Notes: generated by a model not told the origin, from the letters alone. 64,000 nt of DNA from M3007 sp031373665 (GCA_031373665.1 JANMMZ010000083.1:22952-86951); one strand, 5' to 3'. Numbered from the stretch's first letter, positions 55,318 to 63,861 are shown. Translations and numbers: made by a program.

Positions 55318-55587
55318 AAGATATTAGGAGTTAGAAACGGTGAATTTTTGAAAATAATATTTACCTTTATGTTGTAATATCAGATAATCACCTTGATTAA
55401 AAGCAACACCTCTAATTTAAGATAGGACGTGAGTTGCGCCAATTTGGTTGGAAGCAATCAACTAAATTTATTTAATACTATTACTTAATAATATATAATA
55501 AACTATTAATCAAATTTTTATAAGTATTTAAAATAAATTTATAAAAATAATTAACCCAAACACTTGCGCTGTAATGATAACCACCTG
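55318..55587. other. AT-rich gene-free spacer before the NAD operon
   Basis: The part from 55440 to 55560 is made almost entirely of A and T, much more so than the rest of the window. No gene, RNA or terminator is recognised. Such tracts often mark horizontally acquired borders or upstream promoter-activating DNA. Confidence 0.5.
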
Positions 55588-55595
55588 TATATTTG
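55588..55595 (+). promoter_or_regulatory. -7 element TAtaTTTG of the NAD operon
   Basis: An exact match 17 bases before the ATG of the first gene, so the leader is about 10 bases. It is the only strong promoter seen before the seven genes that follow. Confidence 0.7.
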
Positions 55596-55612
55596 CGTAA
55601 TAATTACACAAA

Positions 55613-56467
55613 ATGATTTATCTAAACCTTTCACAACAGATTCAATATACCCCAAGTCTTGGGCATGAGGTATTCATATTTAACGGTGGCGAACCCCACC
55701 TCAAAATTGATCCTGCCATCTTGAGTACTTGCAATCCATCCAGTACTCCAGTATGCATAACGGTGCAAGCCTGTAGCAGCCAAGACCTGCTTTTGGTGTT
55801 ATTGGCCAAAGATGCCTTGTCTCGCATGGGATTTCACGAGGTATCTTTGTTTATTCCTTATTTCCCAGCAGCTCGCCAAGACCGGGTCATGGTATCGGGC
55901 GAACCATTAAGTGTGAAGGTATTTGCTGATATGATCAACATGGCCGGATTCTCGAAGGTCAGCGTTTTTGATCCGCACTCTGAAGTAACGCCTGCACTCC
56001 TAGATCGCTGCCAGCCAATCTCGAATCATGGATTTATCAAGGAAGTAATAGCCGCTATTGGCACATCACCAGCCCTGACCATCGTTGCACCAGATGCTGG
56101 AGCAGCCAAAAAAATCCATCATTTGGCTACTGCCTTGGCATGGGATCGGGTGATACAATGCGACAAAGTAAGGGATGTTCGCACTGGGCAACTTTCGGGA
56201 GCACAAGTCTTTACTGACGATTTGAATGGAGCAGATTGTCTTATTGTGGATGATATTTGCGATGGAGGCGGTACTTTTATTCAATTAGCTCAAGCCTTAA
56301 AAGCCAAACATGCTGGGCGTTTGTTTTTGGCAGTGAGCCACGGGATATTCAGTAAAGGTACTGATGTACTGGAAGGACATTTCGAGCGCGTTTTCACGAC
56401 CGATTCTTTCACAATGAAAGCCACTAGTCCGATTGTTACAATAATTCCAATACCTTGTCAATCCTAA
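55613..56467 (+). CDS. Short divergent PRPP-synthetase-like protein (Prs or ADP-ribose pyrophosphate synthetase type)
   Basis: The 284 residues are about 30 fewer than classical Prs, with no C-terminal helical end. Class features remain: RQDR in PYFPAARQDR (88-91), FDPHSE (119-124) in place of DLHAxQ, the flexible-loop DK at 184-185 (CDKVRDVRTGQLSG), and the PRPP-type loop VDDICDGGGT (212-221). So it should move pyrophosphate from ATP to a ribose 5-phosphate-like substrate. It is clearly not the housekeeping Prs: GEPHLKI replaces GEVxVxI and the loop after DK is rewritten. It leads an operon with nadV, and so either feeds PRPP to NAMPT or, as in phage NARP1, makes ADP-ribose-pyrophosphate. 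The next gene starts on its stop codon (TAATG). Confidence 0.8.
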   Translation: MIYLNLSQQIQYTPSLGHEVFIFNGGEPHLKIDPAILSTCNPSSTPVCITVQACSSQDLLLVLLAKDALSRMGFHEVSLFIPYFPAARQDRVMVSGEPLSVKVFADMINMAGFSKVSVFDPHSEVTPALLDRCQPISNHGFIKEVIAAIGTSPALTIVAPDAGAAKKIHHLATALAWDRVIQCDKVRDVRTGQLSGAQVFTDDLNGADCLIVDDICDGGGTFIQLAQALKAKHAGRLFLAVSHGIFSKGTDVLEGHFERVFTTDSFTMKATSPIVTIIPIPCQS

Positions 56468-56907
56468 TGGAAGCCTTTTTTGGGGACATTGTGGCTACGC
56501 TAAATGCTATCTGTAAAAGGACTGGCTTGAGTTACGCCGCTATCAATATCTTGATTTATACCATATTGGCTCCTAGCACTTGGGCTTTGGTTTTGAGCCT
56601 TCGACAAAGGAAATATACATGGCTATTGATCATTCATAGTGTTTGCGGTGCTTGGTTTATTCTAAATCACCAAAAAATACAGACCTATTCGCAGCGATTC
56701 TACGATGCCAATATTATTGCCTTAGAACAAATGGGGTATCAATATCCAAATCTGGGATATATCGGAGTATCCATCATAGCAGGCGTGGTAATGCCAATTA
56801 TTTTATTGATTTTACTGTTTTTAATACCGATTCGCTACGCCCTTAAAACCTATATTCTATTAATATTACTAAATATTTCATACTATGTCTGGGTCTTATT
56901 CAAGTAA
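56467..56907 (+). CDS. Four-helix membrane protein within the NAD operon
   Basis: This product is not recognised. From the ATG at 56467, which shares a base with the previous stop codon (TAATG), it has 146 residues; a GTC-preceded ATC/ATG region 13 bases upstream also lies in frame. Four hydrophobic spans are visible (about 20-42, 51-68, 92-118, 122-143), with a short soluble loop (about 69-91, QKIQTYSQRFYDANIIALEQ). There are no obvious transporter motifs. Its last 23 bases overlap the start of the next gene, so it is a true operon member. A role in nicotinamide or nucleoside entry, or as the membrane part of a defence-like module, is possible but not shown. Confidence 0.65.
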   Translation: MEAFFGDIVATLNAICKRTGLSYAAINILIYTILAPSTWALVLSLRQRKYTWLLIIHSVCGAWFILNHQKIQTYSQRFYDANIIALEQMGYQYPNLGYIGVSIIAGVVMPIILLILLFLIPIRYALKTYILLILLNISYYVWVLFK

Positions 56908-57298
56908 AATTTTTCTAGGAGGCACCTGCAATGGATCCAATTGGCGCGAACAATTAATTCCGCTCTTATCTATTGATTATTTCAATCCAGTCTGCGAAGA
57001 TTGGACTCCGGCGCACCAACAAGAAGAAATCAACCAACGTAACCTTTGTGACTTTTGCCTTTATACTATAACGCCCAAAATGACTGGGGTGTTTTCCATT
57101 GCAGAAGCGGTGGAAGATAGCATCAAAAGACCTCAAAAAACAATATTTTGCATTTTAGAATGCGATGAAGACCGTACTTTTACCGCACACCAATGGAAAA
57201 GCATGTTGTCCACAGCGGCTATGATCGAAAAAAACGGCGCAAGCGTTTGTTTCTCATTGCCTGAAATCGTCACTATTATTCAAACAACGAGTAAATAA
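56885..57298 (+). CDS. Nucleoside 2-deoxyribosyltransferase-like protein
   Basis: The 137-residue product resembles the Nuc_deoxyri_tr2 (NDT-like) family. The start FLGGTCNGSNWREQLIPLL matches its phosphate/ribose loop (F(L/I)GG(T/S)xxxxxWR), and FSIAEAVEDSIKRPQKTIF carries the Glu-containing segment that in NDT enzymes performs glycosyl transfer. The fold is related to that of TIR and SLOG nucleotide-processing domains. Substrates may be nucleosides, nucleotides or NAD-derived ribosyl compounds. The gene overlaps the membrane-protein gene by 23 bases and precedes nadV by two bases. Its place between the synthetase-like gene and NAMPT suggests work on ribosyl-nicotinamide or damaged nucleosides. 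Confidence 0.72.
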   Translation: MSGSYSSKIFLGGTCNGSNWREQLIPLLSIDYFNPVCEDWTPAHQQEEINQRNLCDFCLYTITPKMTGVFSIAEAVEDSIKRPQKTIFCILECDEDRTFTAHQWKSMLSTAAMIEKNGASVCFSLPEIVTIIQTTSK

Positions 57299-57300
57299 TT

Positions 57301-58758
57301 ATGAATCCTATCCACCTTACAGACGGCTATAAAGTAGATCACCGCAGCCAGTATCCTGATGGCACTACTTTGGTATATGCCAACCTCACACCCCGAAAAA
57401 GTCGGATGGCGGGCGTAGAAAGCGTTGTTTTCTTCGGATTGCAATATGCCATTAAAAAATACCTGATCGAAGATTTTAATCAATATTTTTTCTCCAAACC
57501 CAAAGCGGAAGTTATTGCACAGTACAAACGTCGGATTGAAACCTACCTTGGGGTCGGCACCATTACGTACGAACATATAGAAGCACTCCACGATTTAGGA
57601 TACATGCCCTTGGAAATCAGGGCTTTGCCTGAAGGCACCAAGGTACCGATGAAAGTACCAATGTTTACCATCCACAATACCATTCCTGAGTTTTTTTGGT
57701 TGACCAATTTTTTAGAAACCCTACTTTCTGCCACCATTTGGTTGCCCTGCACCAGTGCCACCACGGCGGCTGAATACCGTAAAATGATGGATGCTTACGC
57801 CCTGAAAACGGGTAGTGATCCGGCATTTACGGATTGGCAAGGCCACGATTTTAGTTTCAGAGGTATGGGCAGCGTAGAGGCTTCTACGATCAGTGGAGCG
57901 GCACACCTATTGAGTTTTGCTGGCACAGATTCTATCCCGGCTATTGACTTGCTGGAGGCTTACTACCTTGCCAATTCAGATCTAGAACTCATCGGAGGCA
58001 GTGTGCCCGCTACCGAGCATTCCGTGATGTGCATGGGTACTCAAGATGATGAAATTGGCACTTTTCGCCGCTTGATCGAAAAAGTATATCCCAAAGGTAT
58101 CGTCTCTATTGTGTCTGATACTTGGGATTTTTGGCAAGTCATCACCGAGTTTATTCCCGAACTAAAGCCCACCATCTTAGCCCGCGACGGCAAAGTGGTC
58201 ATCAGACCTGACTCTGGCGATCCAGTACACATTATTTGTGGTGATCCACAAGCCCCCATTGGCAGCCCCGAACACAAAGGAGCCGTGGAGTGCCTTTGGG
58301 ATACTTTTGGAGGCACGGTCACGGATACTGGGTACAAACTTTTGGATCCGCACATCGGGGTGATCTATGGAGACAGTATTACTTTAGAACGTTGCAAAGC
58401 CATTTGTGAAGGCCTCATAGCCAAAGGTTTTTCAACTGGAAATGTAGTGTTTGGGATCGGCTCTTACACGTACCAATATGTCACCCGCGATACATTTGGG
58501 TTTGCTATGAAGGCTACCTATGGAGAGGTAAATGGCGTTGGTCGAGCCATATTTAAAGAGCCAAAAACAGACGACGGTACCAAGCGCAGCGCATGCGGAT
58601 TGCTCCGGGTGGATAAAGATGCCCAAGGAACTTTGACCCTGAAAGACAATTGCACTTGGGAAGAAAGTCAGGGCGGTGAAATGGTTTTGGTTTTCCGCGA
58701 CGGCAAAATGTTGAAAGAGTGGAGTTTGAAGGAGATCAGAAAAACGATAAAAGACTAA
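57301..58758 (+). CDS. nadV: Nicotinamide phosphoribosyltransferase (NAMPT/NadV)
   Basis: NAMPT joins nicotinamide and PRPP to make NMN for NAD+ salvage without deamidation. The 485 residues match the human and bacterial enzymes. Key residues can be lined up with human NAMPT: D210 (human D219, which selects nicotinamide over nicotinate) in AGTDSIPAID, H240 (H247) in VPATEHSVM, and R302 and D304 (R311, D313) in VIRPDSGDP. YGDSI and FGIGSYTYQ follow. So it is a true nicotinamide enzyme, not PncB. The phage Namat enzyme, which uses ADP-ribose-pyrophosphate, is a relative with the same annotation, so the donor (PRPP or ADPR-PP) is open. It lies two bases after the NDT-like gene. Confidence 0.93.
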   Translation: MNPIHLTDGYKVDHRSQYPDGTTLVYANLTPRKSRMAGVESVVFFGLQYAIKKYLIEDFNQYFFSKPKAEVIAQYKRRIETYLGVGTITYEHIEALHDLGYMPLEIRALPEGTKVPMKVPMFTIHNTIPEFFWLTNFLETLLSATIWLPCTSATTAAEYRKMMDAYALKTGSDPAFTDWQGHDFSFRGMGSVEASTISGAAHLLSFAGTDSIPAIDLLEAYYLANSDLELIGGSVPATEHSVMCMGTQDDEIGTFRRLIEKVYPKGIVSIVSDTWDFWQVITEFIPELKPTILARDGKVVIRPDSGDPVHIICGDPQAPIGSPEHKGAVECLWDTFGGTVTDTGYKLLDPHIGVIYGDSITLERCKAICEGLIAKGFSTGNVVFGIGSYTYQYVTRDTFGFAMKATYGEVNGVGRAIFKEPKTDDGTKRSACGLLRVDKDAQGTLTLKDNCTWEESQGGEMVLVFRDGKMLKEWSLKEIRKTIKD

Positions 58759-58769
58759 AAGCCCAAACA

Positions 58770-59384
58770 ATGCTCAAAGATCTTTTTATAGGCACTTTTT
58801 TAGGGATAAGTAACGATGAGTCTCTTGCTGAATATAACTGGAAAGAGATCCAATCTGCGTACTCCGCCACCGATCGCCATTATCATAACTTGCTTCATTT
58901 GGAGCAATTGGCTACCCATTTATTAGAGCATCGAGATCAGATAACCGACTGGGAATCTATGATTATGGCATTATTTTACCACGATGTGGTATATAACACA
59001 TTGCGACAAGACAATGAGGCTAAAAGTGCCGTTTTTTGTGAAAAAAGATTAAAAAAAGCAGGTTTTCCACCTGAACGCTTGGAACTAGTGAAGGAAACTA
59101 TCATTGCAACCAAAGGCCACACTATTCACCAAAACCCTGATATCAATCTTTTTACAGATGCTGATTTGGCCATTTTAGGTTCTAGTTGGGCAGACTACGA
59201 ACGTTATGCCAAACAAATTAGACAGGAGTATTCCATCTACCCAGACTTTGTCTATCGGCCAGGTCGGAAAAAAGTATTGGCGCATTTTTTAGAGATGGAA
59301 CGTATTTACAAAACGGAATCGTTTCATCAGCGATTGGAGACTCAGGCTAGAGCCAATTTACAACAAGAATTTTCAGAAAAATGA
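58770..59384 (+). CDS. HD-superfamily predicted metal-dependent phosphohydrolase (COG4339 type)
   Basis: The product has 204 residues from the ATG at 58770, 11 bases after the nadV stop; an in-frame ATG at 58719 would overlap nadV by 40 bases. Metal ligands of the HD fold are visible: H in RHYHNLLH (37-43), HD at 71-72 in LFYHDVVYN, and D in TDADLAILGSSWADYERYA (about 130-132). The family is predicted to hydrolyse phosphate from nucleotides. In this operon a nucleotide linked to NAD metabolism is the natural guess; that is inference. The end overlaps the next gene by four bases (ATGA), a sign of coupling. Confidence 0.82.
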   Translation: MLKDLFIGTFLGISNDESLAEYNWKEIQSAYSATDRHYHNLLHLEQLATHLLEHRDQITDWESMIMALFYHDVVYNTLRQDNEAKSAVFCEKRLKKAGFPPERLELVKETIIATKGHTIHQNPDINLFTDADLAILGSSWADYERYAKQIRQEYSIYPDFVYRPGRKKVLAHFLEMERIYKTESFHQRLETQARANLQQEFSEK

Positions 59385-60019
59385 AATTAGAAACCACCCC
59401 ATATCAAAACTACGAGGCACAATTGCCTCAAAACGGACACCATATATTAGGCCAATCGGATGGCGAAAAAATTGTCGTATATCAAGCATTCAACCCCGAC
59501 ATTAGTCGGTATGCTATTGAAAATCAACGCTTTGGTGGATCTGCATATTCTTTTTCAAGAATGTCGTGGATCAAACCCAATTTTCTTTGGATGATGTACC
59601 GAGCAGGCTGGGCATCAAAGCCAAATCAAGAACGAATATTGGCCATTGAAATCAGTATTCAAAATTTTAAACACATCTTAGAATCTGCTGTATATTCATC
59701 TTATCAGCCTGATATTTATCAAACTCAAGAAAACTGGAAGACTGCTTTAGAGCAATCAGAAGTGCGTTTGCAATGGGACCCCGACCATGATCCTTGGGGT
59801 CGAAAACTAGAAAGAAAAGCCATACAATTGGGTATGAAAGGTGATATTTTAGAAGAATTTGCCACAAAATGGGTCATTGCTATTGAAGATATTACTGATT
59901 TTGTCAAAGTAGAAGGCCAAAAAATTTCAAGAACTGACCATCAAAATCTTATCGTGATGAAGGAAATGGAAATAAAATTGAGTAATGGAATATTGGAACA
60001 AAAGTTGAAAATTACCTAG
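59381..60019 (+). CDS. DUF4291 family protein
   Basis: The 212-residue product carries the family core YQAFNPDISRYAIENQRFGG and MSWIKPNFLWMMYRAGWA (about 65-82), followed by QERILAIEI. The conserved Arg/Trp/Lys-rich block resembles a nucleotide-binding pocket, but the biochemical function of DUF4291 is not known to me. No signal peptide or membrane span is present. It overlaps the HD gene by four bases and is followed after 26 bases by the NADAR-like gene. NADAR proteins often act on ADP-ribosylated targets, so DUF4291 may be a partner acting on NAD+ or nucleic acid (toxin, transferase or hydrolase). This is a hypothesis only. Confidence 0.85.
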   Translation: MKLETTPYQNYEAQLPQNGHHILGQSDGEKIVVYQAFNPDISRYAIENQRFGGSAYSFSRMSWIKPNFLWMMYRAGWASKPNQERILAIEISIQNFKHILESAVYSSYQPDIYQTQENWKTALEQSEVRLQWDPDHDPWGRKLERKAIQLGMKGDILEEFATKWVIAIEDITDFVKVEGQKISRTDHQNLIVMKEMEIKLSNGILEQKLKIT

Positions 60020-60045
60020 ATTAATCCATTCAAAATCAATAAATT

Positions 60046-60594
60046 ATGTATAACATAATCTGGTTAAAAACCCAATATGACCAAAACCAAAGACTAAAAT
60101 ACCTCCCTTTTGGGGGACACCAACCAAGGCATGATAAGCGGATCACCGAGAGTTGTTTCAGTCAATGGTGGGACGAACACCCATTTGAGATTGATGGCGT
60201 TCAGTACCCGACTTCAGAGCATTGGATGATGGCCGTGAAAGCACGGATGTTTCACGATGCCACTGCACTCAAGGCCATTATGAATTGTGAAAGCCCCGGG
60301 GAGGCAAAAAAACTAGGGCGAGGTATCCTGAATTTCAACCCCAAAGTATGGGATGACCATAAGTTTGAGGTGGTAGTGAAAGGCAATTTCCATAAGTTTT
60401 CGCAGCATCCAGCCTTAAAGGCATTTCTTATCGGTACAGGCTCCCGAGTTATTATAGAAGCCAGCCCTTATGATGCCGTTTGGGGAATAGGAATGTCAAA
60501 AGATGATAAAAACATAGAAAACCCTCATTTGTGGCGGGGTGAAAACTTATTGGGCTTTGCCCTCATGGTTGTTCGAGATCAGGTTAAAGATTAA
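60046..60594 (+). CDS. NADAR/YbiA-like N-glycosidase family protein
   Basis: The 182-residue product has the NADAR/YbiA hallmarks: CFSQWWDEHPFEIDGVQYPT (37-56), TSEHWMMAVKA (56-66), the end motif SPYDAVWGIGM (140-150) and GENLLGFALMVVRD. Members include YbiA, which cleaves the N-glycosidic bond of riboflavin-pathway intermediates, and NADAR proteins that remove ADP-ribose from guanine bases as antitoxins of DarT1-type toxins. All likely catalytic residues (E58, D143, W146) are present. As last gene of the NAD operon it may repair ADP-ribosylated nucleic acid or destroy a toxic nucleotide. No DarT-like gene is recognised beside it, unless DUF4291 fills that place. Confidence 0.87.
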   Translation: MYNIIWLKTQYDQNQRLKYLPFGGHQPRHDKRITESCFSQWWDEHPFEIDGVQYPTSEHWMMAVKARMFHDATALKAIMNCESPGEAKKLGRGILNFNPKVWDDHKFEVVVKGNFHKFSQHPALKAFLIGTGSRVIIEASPYDAVWGIGMSKDDKNIENPHLWRGENLLGFALMVVRDQVKD

Positions 60595-60700
60595 GACCTT
60601 TTAATATTTGAAGGATCTCATTTTCGGATTAAAACATTAAATGTACACATTCAGCACCTCCCTTTTCAAGAAATATTATTGTAAAAATCAATAAAACCTT

Positions 60701-60708
60701 TACTTTTG
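60701..60708 (+). promoter_or_regulatory. -7 element TActTTTG of the LD-carboxypeptidase gene
   Basis: An exact match 52 bases before the ATG at 60761. Confidence 0.55.
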
Positions 60709-60760
60709 AGGGGTAAAATCCAGAAAACTAGAACCACTCATTCGTCATCACTATTTACTC

Positions 60761-61798
60761 ATGCAACGTCGAACATTTTTCCAACAATCATCTATGGCAG
60801 CAGTAGCATCTGGCTTATCCATCCCTAGTTCTATGGAAAATTTAACAAAGGGGACTCCCAAAATAATCAAGCCCAAGCCCTTGAAAAAAGGAATGAAAGT
60901 GGCCTTGGTTGCGCCCAGCAGTTCCATTACTGAAGAGTTTTACGCTAAAGTAATACGCAATATGGAATTTTGGGGTTTGATTCCGTTAGTCGGCAAACAT
61001 GTCCGCGACAAACATGGATTTCTAGCAGGTACCGATGCCGATCGTTTGGCTGACCTGCACTGGGCTTTTGAAAACCCCGAAGCAGAGGCCGTTTGGTGTG
61101 TGCGTGGCGGCTATGGAGCCACTCGAATATTGGATAGTATAGATTACAAATTGATTAAAAGAAATCCCAAGCCCCTTATTGGATACAGTGATATCACAGC
61201 CTTACATATTGCCATACACCAACGGACAGGGCTTGTCACTTTTCATGGCCCAGTGGCAGGCTCCGACTACCCAGAAAACACCATACAATGGTTCAAATCA
61301 GTGCTAACCGAGCCAACCAGTCCTTTAATTCTTGGGATGCCCAAGGACTTAGATCCGAACTTACCTGAAGAAGATCGCCCACACACCATTGTATCAGGCA
61401 AATCTACCGGACGACTGACGGGCGGCAACTTATGTTTATTGGCCGCCATGGTCGGCACTAAATTCTCTCCAGAATTCAAAGATAAAATCGTATTCATAGA
61501 AGACATCGGAGAACAGCCCTACCGCATTGACCGAATGTTGACTCAATTGCTCCAAGGTACCGACCTCTCCCAAGCCGCAGGCATTGCCTTGGGCGTATTT
61601 AATGATTGCAAAGTCAAAGGCGAATCGCCCTCCTTGACCCTTTTAGAAACGTTCAAAGATCGGCTCGGAAACCTTGGAATTCCAGTGGTTTACGGGATTC
61701 CATTTGGGCATGTATCGCTGAATGCTACCCTACCTTTGGGCTTGATGGCTTGTTTAGATTCGGCAGGAAATTCATTGACTTTACTTGAAAACATATAA
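60761..61798 (+). CDS. LD-carboxypeptidase (peptidase S66, LdcA/MccF family)
   Basis: LdcA-type enzymes cut the L,D bond of tetrapeptides in peptidoglycan recycling; MccF relatives inactivate microcin C. The 345 residues include an N-terminal QRRTFFQQSSM of Tat-signal type, unusual for the mostly cytosolic family and pointing to export. The nucleophile Ser lies in LIGYSDITALH (about 142-152), with the RGGYGATRIL loop before it (about 116). GRLTGGNLCLL, VFIEDIGEQPYRIDRML and IPFGHV carry the Glu/His of the triad. It has its own promoter. Which of the two known activities applies cannot be told. Confidence 0.9.
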   Translation: MQRRTFFQQSSMAAVASGLSIPSSMENLTKGTPKIIKPKPLKKGMKVALVAPSSSITEEFYAKVIRNMEFWGLIPLVGKHVRDKHGFLAGTDADRLADLHWAFENPEAEAVWCVRGGYGATRILDSIDYKLIKRNPKPLIGYSDITALHIAIHQRTGLVTFHGPVAGSDYPENTIQWFKSVLTEPTSPLILGMPKDLDPNLPEEDRPHTIVSGKSTGRLTGGNLCLLAAMVGTKFSPEFKDKIVFIEDIGEQPYRIDRMLTQLLQGTDLSQAAGIALGVFNDCKVKGESPSLTLLETFKDRLGNLGIPVVYGIPFGHVSLNATLPLGLMACLDSAGNSLTLLENI

Positions 61799-62051
61799 TT
61801 TCATGACCACCACTTCTTAAAATTTGAGTACCTGCCTGCTCATATTGGAAACCATGCCTAAATAAATCTCTGTTTCTTAAGTCGAAAAAAAACGCTCCTT
61901 GTCTGCTGGCAAAGCCTATTTATCTAATATATCGGATAGTGGCTTAAACCTGTTGTTACTTCGCTTGATTTTTAGGTTTAAATACAAGGGTATGATGTCC
62001 TTGTGATAAATCATCCATCAACCAATTTAACTCATTAGCGTTCAATATAAT

Positions 62052-63839
62052 ATGAGCCAGTTTTTTAAATTTCTATTCGCTTCCTGCCTCGGCACTGCCT
62101 TGGCCGTCGTATTGCTCTTTTTTGTAGGAGCGGGCATGTTGTCATCGCTAGCAACCAGTGCTACCGAGACGTCAAAAGTATCCATAAAGCCTAACGCCGT
62201 TTTAGAACTTGATTTCAAGAACATGATTCCTGAAAAAACCAATAACATTCCGATGGATCCATTTGATATGGACAATAAGTATGTATTGGGCTTGACGGAC
62301 ATGGTAAAAACGATCAAACAAGCAAAAAACGATCCAGATATCAAAGGTATATACCTCAATGGCCCTGCATTGATGGCTGGCAAAGCCACCTCATCTGTCC
62401 TTAGAGAAGCATTGATTGATTTCAAATCGGATGGCAAGTTCATTGTTTCTTATGCCGATTTCTACACACAGGGAGCCTATTATGTGGCTTCTGTAGCAGA
62501 TTCAATACTAGTCAACCCAGTAGGTGCCGTTGAGTTTCGCGGCTTCTCCAGCATGATTGCCTTTTATAAAGGTATGTTAGATAAATTAGACATACAAATG
62601 CGTATTTTTTATGTCGGTAAATTTAAAAGTGCTACCGAGCCGCTGCGATTTGATAAAATGAGTGCTGAAAATCGCCTTCAAGTCCGTGAATATTTAACTG
62701 CTTTATATGATATTTTCATCAAAGACGTAGCCGCAAGCAGAAAAATAGACCCCAAAGAGTTGGTACAGATAGCAGACCGCTATGATGGTGCCAGTGCAGA
62801 AGGGGCATTGAAAAGCAGATTGGTAGATCGCTTGGCTTATGAAGATGAAGCCTTCTCGGCCATGAAAACCTTGATTGGGTTAACACCCAAAGACAAGTTA
62901 CAGCGCGTGAGCATCGAGGACTATTACGATACCCGTGGCAAAAAAATAGACCTCTCTTCCAAAGATAAAATCGCAGTGGTTTATGCCGAAGGAGCCTTGA
63001 CCGATGGAGAAGGTGGAGACCCAGGCAATATTTATAGCGAAGAATTTGTGGAAATCATGCGTAAAGTACGGTTAGACGACCAAGTAAAAGCAATTGTGCT
63101 TAGGGTCAATTCGCCGGGCGGTAGTGTTTTGGCAAGCGACAACATATACCGCGAACTAAAACTGTGCAAAGATGCTGGCAAACCAATCGTAGTAAGCATG
63201 GGCGATGTAGCGGCTTCTGGCGGTTACTATATTGCTTGCTTGGCCGATAGTATTTTTGCAGAACCCAATACCATTACTGGCTCTATCGGTGTGTTTGGAG
63301 TCATTCCAATCTTGCAAAAAACATTAAAGGAAAACCTTGGCATCACTTATGACACTGTAAAAACAGGGCGTTTTTCAGCATTCGGTACCCCATTTATAGA
63401 TTTCTCTCCTGAAGAAGAAAAACTAATCCAAGATCGGATAGATTGGGTCTATGAAGATTTTATCCAGAAAGTAGCGCGTGGACGCAAGAAAACCCGTGAT
63501 CAAATACATGAAATAGCACAAGGCCGAGTTTGGCCAGGCAACAAGGCCAAGGAAATAGGTTTGGTGGATGACTTGGGTGGACTAGACAGGGCACTTGCTT
63601 CTGCTGCCAAACTGGCCGGGCTTGAAAAATACCGCACCACAGAGTATCCACGGACTCAAACTGGTATTGAGCAGTTTATCGAGAAATTTACCAATAGTAA
63701 GAAAAAAGATGAAGCCGTCAAAGCATGGTTTGTCCAACAACAACTTGGAGAATTGTATCCAATGTATAAAACCCTTCAAGATTTCCGACAAAACAAGGGC
63801 ATTCAAGCCCGTTTGCCTTATGAGTTAATGATAAACTAA
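62052..63839 (+). CDS. sppA: Signal peptide peptidase SppA (67K type)
   Basis: SppA degrades signal peptides left in the membrane. The 595-residue double-domain (67 kDa) form has one N-terminal membrane anchor (about 5-28). Catalytic residues of the Ser/Lys dyad are split over the two halves as in E. coli: Lys192 in GKFKSATEP and Ser389 in GDVAASGGYYIA. Other motifs are VNSPGGSV and TGSIGVFGVIP. The 253-base gap before it shows no supported gene. A terminator follows 22 bases after the stop. This is a housekeeping enzyme unlinked to its neighbours. Confidence 0.95.
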   Translation: MSQFFKFLFASCLGTALAVVLLFFVGAGMLSSLATSATETSKVSIKPNAVLELDFKNMIPEKTNNIPMDPFDMDNKYVLGLTDMVKTIKQAKNDPDIKGIYLNGPALMAGKATSSVLREALIDFKSDGKFIVSYADFYTQGAYYVASVADSILVNPVGAVEFRGFSSMIAFYKGMLDKLDIQMRIFYVGKFKSATEPLRFDKMSAENRLQVREYLTALYDIFIKDVAASRKIDPKELVQIADRYDGASAEGALKSRLVDRLAYEDEAFSAMKTLIGLTPKDKLQRVSIEDYYDTRGKKIDLSSKDKIAVVYAEGALTDGEGGDPGNIYSEEFVEIMRKVRLDDQVKAIVLRVNSPGGSVLASDNIYRELKLCKDAGKPIVVSMGDVAASGGYYIACLADSIFAEPNTITGSIGVFGVIPILQKTLKENLGITYDTVKTGRFSAFGTPFIDFSPEEEKLIQDRIDWVYEDFIQKVARGRKKTRDQIHEIAQGRVWPGNKAKEIGLVDDLGGLDRALASAAKLAGLEKYRTTEYPRTQTGIEQFIEKFTNSKKKDEAVKAWFVQQQLGELYPMYKTLQDFRQNKGIQARLPYELMIN

Positions 63840-63861
63840 TCACATTTTTAAGACAGCAAAC

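Noticed and set aside
55613..60594. Integrated prophage remnant
   Set aside because: The gene set resembles accessory genes of large phages, and the AT-rich border fits transfer. No integrase, capsid, tail, lysis gene or attachment repeat was found, so a phage origin cannot be claimed.
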